Positions 43,628-48,762 of a stretch of 48,762 bases of DNA are shown here, in pieces. The first letter of the stretch is position 1, and each line of letters opens with the position of its first letter. The translations under genes were made by a program, and so were the position numbers. The notes below the pieces were generated by a model. It had not been told where the DNA came from, made no database searches, and saw only the letters and a list, made by a program, of their open reading frames with translations. Source of the DNA: an uncultured Hyphomicrobium sp. (lineage in GTDB: Bacteria; Pseudomonadota; Alphaproteobacteria; Rhizobiales; Hyphomicrobiaceae); contig NZ_CADEFI010000012.1 of NCBI RefSeq assembly GCF_902826555.1, positions 37,043 to 85,804 on the forward strand, in the 5' to 3' direction.

Positions 43628-45106
43628 CTAGCCCGGGACCTGCAGGTTAAATACCTTGTCGCCACGGCGCACGGCGACGAGCCACATGCGCTGGCGCGCT
43701 GCCAGCAGGTTTTCCAGCTCGCGGACGCTTGCAACCGGGGATCCCGAGATCTCGACAATGATGTCACCGGGCTGGAAGCCGAGCCGCGAAGCCGTCGACG
43801 AGCGGCGTACGGATAGGACAACCACGCCCTCGCTTTCATCGATGCCGAGTTCGTCGGCGACGCCGGGCAGGATATTCGAGACGCGGGCGCCGTCCAACGG
43901 GTGCTGGCCGGCGAGATTGCGCACATCATCGCGGCCGGGCTGCGGCGCGGCCACGAGCGTCATCTCGATGCTTTGCGGCGCGCCCTTGCGTATAACGTCG
44001 AGCTTCGATTTCTGACCGATGCCGCGGGTCGTGAGCCGGTACTGGACGGCGCGGGCATCCGCCACCTCGAACCCATCCACATGCACGATCACGTCGCCCG
44101 CTTTGAGGCCGGCGTTCGCGGCCGGACCGTTGTCGGATACGCGCGAGACGACGGCGCCCGCAACGCGATCCAGGCCAAGGCCGCCGGCGACATCGCGCGT
44201 GACCGTCTCCAGGCGGGCGCCGAGCCAAGGCCGCTCGACCTTGCGGCCCTCGGCTGCGCCTTGTGCGTAGAGCCGCACCAGATTGGACGGAATAGCGAAG
44301 CCGATCCCCTGCGAGCCGCCGGACTGCGAGAAGATCATGGTGTTGATGCCGACGAGCTTGCCCGACATGTCGACCAAGGCGCCGCCCGAGTTGCCCGGAT
44401 TGATGGCTGCGTCGGTCTGAATGAAGATCTGCGAATCCGAATTGCCAATCTCGCTGCGGGCAAGGGCGGAGACGATGCCGCTCGTCACCGTCTGTCCGAC
44501 GCCGAACGGGTTGCCGATGGCCAGCACCATGTCGCCGACCTCGAGCGTGTCCGAGTCCTCGAAATCGAGCGTCGGGAAACGTTGGTCGCCGTTCTCGATC
44601 TTGAGGATGGCGATGTCGGTCTTGTCATCCTGCGTCAGAACCTTAGCGTCGAACTCGCGCTTGTCGGCCAGCGCGACGCGGATCTCCGTCTCGCCGCGCC
44701 CGCGGATGACGTGCGTGTTGGTCACGACGATGCCGTCGGGGCTGACGATGACGCCGGAGCCGAGCGAACTCTGGATGCGCTCGGACGGCTGGCCAAAGGC
44801 GTCGCCGAAAAACTGACGGAAAAAGGGATCGTTGGCGAACGGCGAGGAGAACGTCTGCACGCGCCGCTGGACGTAGACGTTGACAACGGCGGGCGCGGCT
44901 TTGCGGACGATCGGTGCAAAGGAGTATTGCGCCATCTCGCGCGACGGAGGGACCTCGCGGGGCGCCGGCGCCTCCTTGGACTCCTTTGGAAACAGATTGT
45001 CGAGAAGCTGCGCCTCGGCTTGATGCCTATCAAGAGCGGAAACCGCCAGCGCGCCGAGCAGGCCTACCCCAACCAGCGCGGCGAATTCCTTGAGTCTGCG
45101 CGACAT
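43628..45106 (-). CDS. degQ: DegP/DegQ-type periplasmic serine endoprotease
   Basis: HtrA-family protease and chaperone that removes misfolded envelope proteins. It is 492 residues with an N-terminal signal or anchor (EFAALVGVGLLGALAVSAL). The triad is His in VVTNTHVI, Asp in DKTDIAILKI and Ser in NPGNSGGAL. Two PDZ domains follow (DNGPAANAGLKAGDVIVHVD and TASRLGFQPGDIIVEISGSP). The loop FSSPFANDPFFRQFFGDAFG near residue 85 is the LA-loop region of the family. A single-gene transcript is likely. Confidence 0.95.
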   Translation of the reverse strand: MSRRLKEFAALVGVGLLGALAVSALDRHQAEAQLLDNLFPKESKEAPAPREVPPSREMAQYSFAPIVRKAAPAVVNVYVQRRVQTFSSPFANDPFFRQFFGDAFGQPSERIQSSLGSGVIVSPDGIVVTNTHVIRGRGETEIRVALADKREFDAKVLTQDDKTDIAILKIENGDQRFPTLDFEDSDTLEVGDMVLAIGNPFGVGQTVTSGIVSALARSEIGNSDSQIFIQTDAAINPGNSGGALVDMSGKLVGINTMIFSQSGGSQGIGFAIPSNLVRLYAQGAAEGRKVERPWLGARLETVTRDVAGGLGLDRVAGAVVSRVSDNGPAANAGLKAGDVIVHVDGFEVADARAVQYRLTTRGIGQKSKLDVIRKGAPQSIEMTLVAAPQPGRDDVRNLAGQHPLDGARVSNILPGVADELGIDESEGVVVLSVRRSSTASRLGFQPGDIIVEISGSPVASVRELENLLAARQRMWLVAVRRGDKVFNLQVPG

Positions 45107-45232
45107 TATCCGGTCCTTGTGCAGAGTGTCCCATTCCCTCGCCGGGAGGATATAGGACAGGGACCGGGCGGGCGGAAGGCGTCACGAGCGTCCGTCCGCA
45201 GGCGGGCGCAAAACCTTTCGGGGATGTAATGT

Positions 45233-46201
45233 TCAGCGGGCGGCGATGGTCGACCGGTAGCGTTCGGGCGACCACAATTCGCCGCCGCCGCCGCTCGGGC
45301 GCGCATCGGCGTAGCTCTGGCCGTAGGGCAGGTCGGGATCGCGGCCGAAGCTCTGGCCCCGGGGGGGTGCCATGGCGGTCATGCGCTCCTCACCCGGGGG
45401 CGACCGCCAAGCGGTGGGACGGCTGCGAACCGAGTTCTGGTAGTTCGCATACTCATGTGCCGAGACTGCGCTTTCCACGGCGGCAATCTCGCCGCCGGCG
45501 GTCCAGGGCCGCGTGGCGGCGAACTGGCGCTCGCGCGCGTCGTTGCCGTCGAGCGGTGCCGGTCCCGCGTAGCGCACGCGCACGCGCCCCGTGCCGCGGC
45601 CGCGCAGGCCCAGCGCGTCGGCCGATGCCTTGGACAAATCGATCATGCGCTCGCCGACATAGGGGCCGCGATCGTTGACGCGCACAAGAATGGTGCGGTT
45701 GTTGGTGAGATTGGTCACGTACGCATAGCTCGGCATCGGCAGCGTCGGATGAGCCGCCGTCAGCGCGTGCATGTCGAACACCTCGCCGTTGGCCGTGTGG
45801 CGACCGTGAAAGTCGCTGCCATACCAGGACGCGACGCCGACGCGATCATACTCGGGCTGCTCGCGCGGCTTGTACCAGCGTCCGCCCACCTGATAAGGCT
45901 CGCCGACCTTGTAGACGCCGCCACCCTTGGGAACGCGCTCGCCTTCGCCGGCCACGCGGCGGCTGGCGGAGACGCCCCATTTCGATTCCGGGAACATCGG
46001 CGAGCCCGCCGAGGGGCCCGTGAAGCTGCTCGAGACCACGCTCTGGCTGCCCGCACAGCCGCCCAGCGCCGCGGTCAGCGATACCGCCAACGCCAGCAGA
46101 GGCGTGCTTGCGCTCTGAAGATGAGAGCCCGATCGGAGAACGGCACAGGCGTGCCGGGGCACACGTGTGCCCTCGCCGTGAATACGCGACATAAACGCCA
46201 T
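45233..46201 (-). CDS. rlpA: RlpA-like septal ring lytic transglycosylase lipoprotein
   Basis: Double-psi beta-barrel protein related to RlpA, which cuts naked glycan strands at the septum. From ATG 46201 (AGGGG about 8 nt upstream) it has 322 residues. A lipobox LGGC near residue 48 suggests outer-membrane anchoring. The RlpA domain reads GVASWYGSDFHGRHTANGEV, MHALTAAHPTLPMPSYAYVT and TILVRVNDRGPYVGERMIDL. No C-terminal SPOR domain follows; the last 90 residues are low in complexity and rich in Arg, Ser, Gly and Pro. Confidence 0.9.
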   Translation of the reverse strand: MAFMSRIHGEGTRVPRHACAVLRSGSHLQSASTPLLALAVSLTAALGGCAGSQSVVSSSFTGPSAGSPMFPESKWGVSASRRVAGEGERVPKGGGVYKVGEPYQVGGRWYKPREQPEYDRVGVASWYGSDFHGRHTANGEVFDMHALTAAHPTLPMPSYAYVTNLTNNRTILVRVNDRGPYVGERMIDLSKASADALGLRGRGTGRVRVRYAGPAPLDGNDARERQFAATRPWTAGGEIAAVESAVSAHEYANYQNSVRSRPTAWRSPPGEERMTAMAPPRGQSFGRDPDLPYGQSYADARPSGGGGELWSPERYRSTIAAR

Positions 46202-46420
46202 CCCATTGACCCCTTGGCGGGGCCTATCCTGCCTAGTCGCTCGCGGACGCCGCTTGTTGGCGCGGTCTTCCCCAGGAGCCGTGGCAGAATGGCAGATAGC
46301 CCTTGCGATCCCGTTAAGTGTCCGCCCGCGCATGGAATTTACGAAGCGCTAACCGGTTCTTGAGAGGGCTCGCCGGACTGTGTAGGTTCCTGCGCTTCCG
46401 TGCTAGGCAAGCCGGATCCT

Positions 46421-46510
46421 GGAGGGATGGTCGAGTGGTTTAAGGCACCGGTCTTGAAAACCGGCGTGGGTGCAAGCCCACCGTGGGTTCGAATCCCACT
46501 CCCTCCGCCA
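46421..46510 (+). tRNA. tRNA-Ser (anticodon UGA)
   Basis: A 90-nt type II tRNA. The acceptor GGAGGGA pairs with TCCCTCC before the discriminator G and an encoded CCA (46508-46510). The anticodon stem CCGGT/ACCGG encloses CTTGAAA with anticodon TGA, reading UCA serine codons. A long variable arm (GTGGG..CCCAC) is present, and the T-loop is GTGGG-TTCGAAT-CCCAC. Confidence 0.97.
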
Positions 46511-46610
46511 GATTTCCGTTTAATAATCTGATATTATTGTATTTTACTACTGATTGTGCGGGCGACCCGCAATCCTACCAACAATGCAAATCGCCCGAAC
46601 GTCGCTGCGG

Positions 46611-46838
46611 TTATTCAGCGAACGTCGCCATCATCGTTCTCTTGCCGACAATCCGCTCCAGCGCGACCTGCAAGCGAATATGACCTGCGTTGCAAAGATC
46701 ATCCGCCCAGTCTTCGCAAACAGCAGTTTTCTGCTCCTGCGGGCTCATCGTGTAGAAGCGGGCAAGCTTAGCTGCCACCTCCTGCCACTCAACGAACTCG
46801 GGCCAAATGTCTGCTTTGTCGATTTGGAAAGAACGCTC
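46611..46838 (-). pseudogene. Possible gene remnant downstream of tRNA-Ser
   Basis: The minus strand is open for 75 codons between a TAG at 46839-46841 and a TAA at 46611, reading ERSFQIDKADIWPEFVEWQE, VAAKLARFYTMSPQEQKTAV and on to GHIRLQVALERIVGKRTM. The composition is protein-like (amphipathic, few rare residues), but there is no start codon near its 5' end, and the first ATG lies at about residue 30. I do not recognise it. It may be the 3' end of a gene lost beside the tRNA. The rest of 46511-46889 is AT-rich next to the tRNA and shows nothing else. Confidence 0.4.
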
Positions 46839-46889
46839 CTACATCAGCGACAGTGGCCGTTTCGCGCTTTTGCGCGAGCACGCGGTTCG

Positions 46890-48425
46890 CTAGGCTCCCA
46901 CAGCTTTGCCTGCGCAGCTATCCCCAATGTAGTCAGCGGGTTCGGTCTCGTCCGGTGCCGCGACTGGAGCCAGCAACGTCACCATGACCGCGACGACGAT
47001 GTTGAGACCTACCGCGATGATGCCGTTGTAGGCGAGGAACCAATCGAAGACTGCGTGTGTCGGCGTCCACGATACGGGCCCCCACGCGAGGTACGTGCCG
47101 ACCGCCATGCCGACCGCCCAGCCCGCCAATAAGCTCCATCCGGTGAACCATCGCGTATAGAGGCCAAAGATGATCGCCGGAAAGCACTGGATCATCCACA
47201 TACCGCCGAGCAACTGGAAGTCGATTGCGAACTTGGTGGGAACGAAGAAGATGACGAGAAGCGCTCCGAGCTTGACCACAAGAGATGTTAACTTCGCGAG
47301 GATCGTCTCCTCCCGAGCCGACATCTCCTGATGGACGAACGGCTTCCATATATTGCGCGTGAAGGTGTTGGCGGCACCGATCGACATGACCGCCGCGGGG
47401 ACGAGCGCGCCAATAGCTATGGCCGCGAAACAAAAACCCACGAACCAGTCCGGAAACATTTTGAGGACGAGCTGGGGCACGACATCCTGAGGGTTACTCA
47501 CGTTAACACCGGCTGCATGCGCCATGACGCCCAGGAGCCCTACCAGTCCGAGGACAACAGAGAAGGCCGGCAACGCAATGGCATTCCGCTTGATCGCGTC
47601 TCCGCTTGAGGCGGACAAGATGCCCGTGAGCGAATGCGGGTAGATGAACAAAGCCATAGCGGATCCGAGCGCGACGGTAATATAGGGGATGATCTGCGCA
47701 TTTGTGAGCGTGAGTCCGGCAGTGCCGCCTTTCGCAGCATATGCAGCAGCGGCCGTATCGAAGATCTTCTCGTATCCGCCGAGCTCGGCAGGAATGATGA
47801 TGATGGCCGCCAGAACGAATACATAGATCATGATGTCCTTGACAAACGCGATCATGGCGGGAGCTCTGAGGCCGCTCGTGTACGTGTAGAGCGCCAGAAT
47901 CACGAATGCGATCGTCAGAGGAACATGACCCATCAGGCCGTCGTCCTGGAACCCGAGCGCATGAATGACCTTCTCGATGCCGACGAGCTGCAGCGCAATG
48001 TAGGGCATCGTAGCGAGAATGCCGGTTGCCGCGATCGCGAGTTCGAGCCACCGGTTGCCGTAGCGCCCGAAGACGAAATCGCCCGCAGTGATGTAGCCGC
48101 GTTTGTGCGTCACGTTCCACATGCGCGGAAACACTAGAAAGAGAAATGGGTAGATGATGATGGTGTAGGGAATGGCAAAGAACCCGTATGCCCCGACGGC
48201 ATAGACGAGCGCGGGCACGGCGATGACGGTGTAGGCGGTGTAAAGGTCACCGCCAATAAGGAACCAGCTCACCCATGGGCCAAAGCGACGGCCCCCGAGT
48301 CCCCATTCGTGCAGCAGATCTAGATCGGCGCGTCTCCATCGCGAGGCAATAAACCCGAGGATGGTGACCAACGCGAAGAAAGCAAGAAAGACGTACGTTG
48401 CCGTCCAGTTCAGTTGCTCAATCAC
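46890..48425 (-). CDS. Sodium:solute symporter (SSS family), monocarboxylate-type
   Basis: Inner-membrane Na+-coupled transporter of 511 residues with about 13 helices. The core motif GLGGRRFGPWVSWFLIGGDLYT leads TM1-TM2, and RGYITAGDFVFGRYGNRWLE and PALVYAVGAYGFFAIPYTII match the SSS family. The start is GTG 48425, overlapping the DUF3311 stop by 4 nt. The pairing with a DUF3311 protein is common for monocarboxylate or acetate-type symporters (MctP/ActP-like). The substrate is inferred. Confidence 0.9.
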   Translation of the reverse strand: MIEQLNWTATYVFLAFFALVTILGFIASRWRRADLDLLHEWGLGGRRFGPWVSWFLIGGDLYTAYTVIAVPALVYAVGAYGFFAIPYTIIIYPFLFLVFPRMWNVTHKRGYITAGDFVFGRYGNRWLELAIAATGILATMPYIALQLVGIEKVIHALGFQDDGLMGHVPLTIAFVILALYTYTSGLRAPAMIAFVKDIMIYVFVLAAIIIIPAELGGYEKIFDTAAAAYAAKGGTAGLTLTNAQIIPYITVALGSAMALFIYPHSLTGILSASSGDAIKRNAIALPAFSVVLGLVGLLGVMAHAAGVNVSNPQDVVPQLVLKMFPDWFVGFCFAAIAIGALVPAAVMSIGAANTFTRNIWKPFVHQEMSAREETILAKLTSLVVKLGALLVIFFVPTKFAIDFQLLGGMWMIQCFPAIIFGLYTRWFTGWSLLAGWAVGMAVGTYLAWGPVSWTPTHAVFDWFLAYNGIIAVGLNIVVAVMVTLLAPVAAPDETEPADYIGDSCAGKAVGA

Positions 48426-48592
48426 CGGCGCACTCCGATGTACACGACGAGAACGCAGACCACGGTCAGCGGTATGAGAGCAAGTTGAGACCAGAAGAAG
48501 AACGGAAAGCCGAAGAGCTTCGGCTCAATGGAATTGTACAGAGGGGCTGCCAGCGCGATGGCGCAGGGCAGACCGAGCAACGCATACTTCAT
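48422..48592 (-). CDS. DUF3311 small membrane protein
   Basis: This 56-residue protein from ATG 48592 (GGGA upstream) has two membrane helices (LGLPCAIALAAPLYNS and FFWSQLALIPLTVVCVLVVY) with the DUF3311 pattern P-L-Y-N...P.LFGFPFFFWSQL. It is translationally coupled to the symporter (GTGA overlap) and probably serves as an accessory subunit. An open frame further upstream to 48676 is not conserved in character. Confidence 0.9.
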   Translation of the reverse strand: MKYALLGLPCAIALAAPLYNSIEPKLFGFPFFFWSQLALIPLTVVCVLVVYIGVRR

Positions 48593-48719
48593 TCTTCCCT
48601 CCCTAGTAGCTTTTAACCCACCGTATCCCGGCGGAGATCGGGACACATGACGCGCGCGAGGGCTCCTCCTGCGCAAGGGTGCGAAAACCAGATATCACCG
48701 ATTCCTGCCCTCGCGATTT

Positions 48720-48762
48720 TCAAAGCACGAGCTGGCGGACGTCTTCGAGGATGACGGCGAGG
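48720..48762 (-). CDS. C-terminal end of a gene cut by the right edge
   Basis: The last 43 nt read LAVILEDVRQLVL-stop on the minus strand, with the stop TGA at 48720-48722. The helical composition looks like a protein C-terminus, and the strand matches the downstream DUF3311 gene. Fourteen codons are too few to identify it, and the frame could be chance. Confidence 0.3.
   Translation of the reverse strand, partial: LAVILEDVRQLVL

Noticed and set aside
1-48762. CRISPR arrays, rRNA genes, insertion sequences
   Set aside because: I saw no regularly spaced repeats, no rRNA sequence and no transposase or integrase gene in the window.

Overview
The window is GC-rich (low-to-mid 60s percent by eye) chromosomal DNA from an alphaproteobacterium, most likely of the order Hyphomicrobiales (Hyphomicrobium-like). 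This rests on four things: the gene order rpsB-tsf-pyrH-frr-uppS-cdsA-dxr-rseP-bamA-lpxD-fabZ-lpxA, a DUF2497/PopZ-type polar protein, an ATP12 ATP-synthase assembly chaperone downstream of an rluC-type gene, and a ribosomal protein S2 with the long C-terminal extension usual in this order. Genus and species cannot be settled from the sequence alone.

Layout. Positions 1-6580 (minus strand) hold a potassium-uptake operon: a small membrane protein, kdpF, kdpA, kdpB, kdpC and a kdpD cut by the left edge, with an 11-bp-spaced direct repeat upstream that looks like a KdpE operator. Positions 6931-21602 are a mixed accessory and housekeeping region: FkbM methyltransferase, type III ornithine/lysine decarboxylase, peroxiredoxin, PopZ-like protein, tex, rmuC, a secreted NTF2-like protein, a DUF4384 protein, a TPP-dependent enzyme, a cytochrome P450 and an unknown membrane protein. 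Positions 22046-35487 (plus strand) form the translation / isoprenoid / outer-membrane assembly cluster. Positions 35541-46201 mix envelope and stress genes: a PF13629 protein, two MgtC-like proteins, an rluC-gph-atp12 operon with ATGA overlaps, a Tae4-like amidase with a small membrane protein, a broken LysR gene, a P460-type cytochrome, rarA, a DegQ-type protease and rlpA. A tRNA-Ser(UGA) follows, then a DUF3311 / sodium:solute symporter pair at the right edge.

The most unusual feature is seen twice. A single cargo gene sits between an intact neighbour and a second copy of that neighbour's 3' end. The FkbM methyltransferase (7199-8296) lies between a 91-aa gene and a 96-bp copy of its tail. 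The cytochrome P450 (19613-20830) lies between a TPP-enzyme gene and a decayed paralogous 3' fragment. In the first case the displaced tail now also supplies, in antisense, the C-terminus of another small gene. Other points of interest are an orphan Tae4-like (T6SS-type) amidase with no visible secretion genes, a structured leader with pseudoknot potential upstream of rpsB, and a CX3CH haem motif in the P460 protein. All assignments come from reading the sequence; no database search was run.
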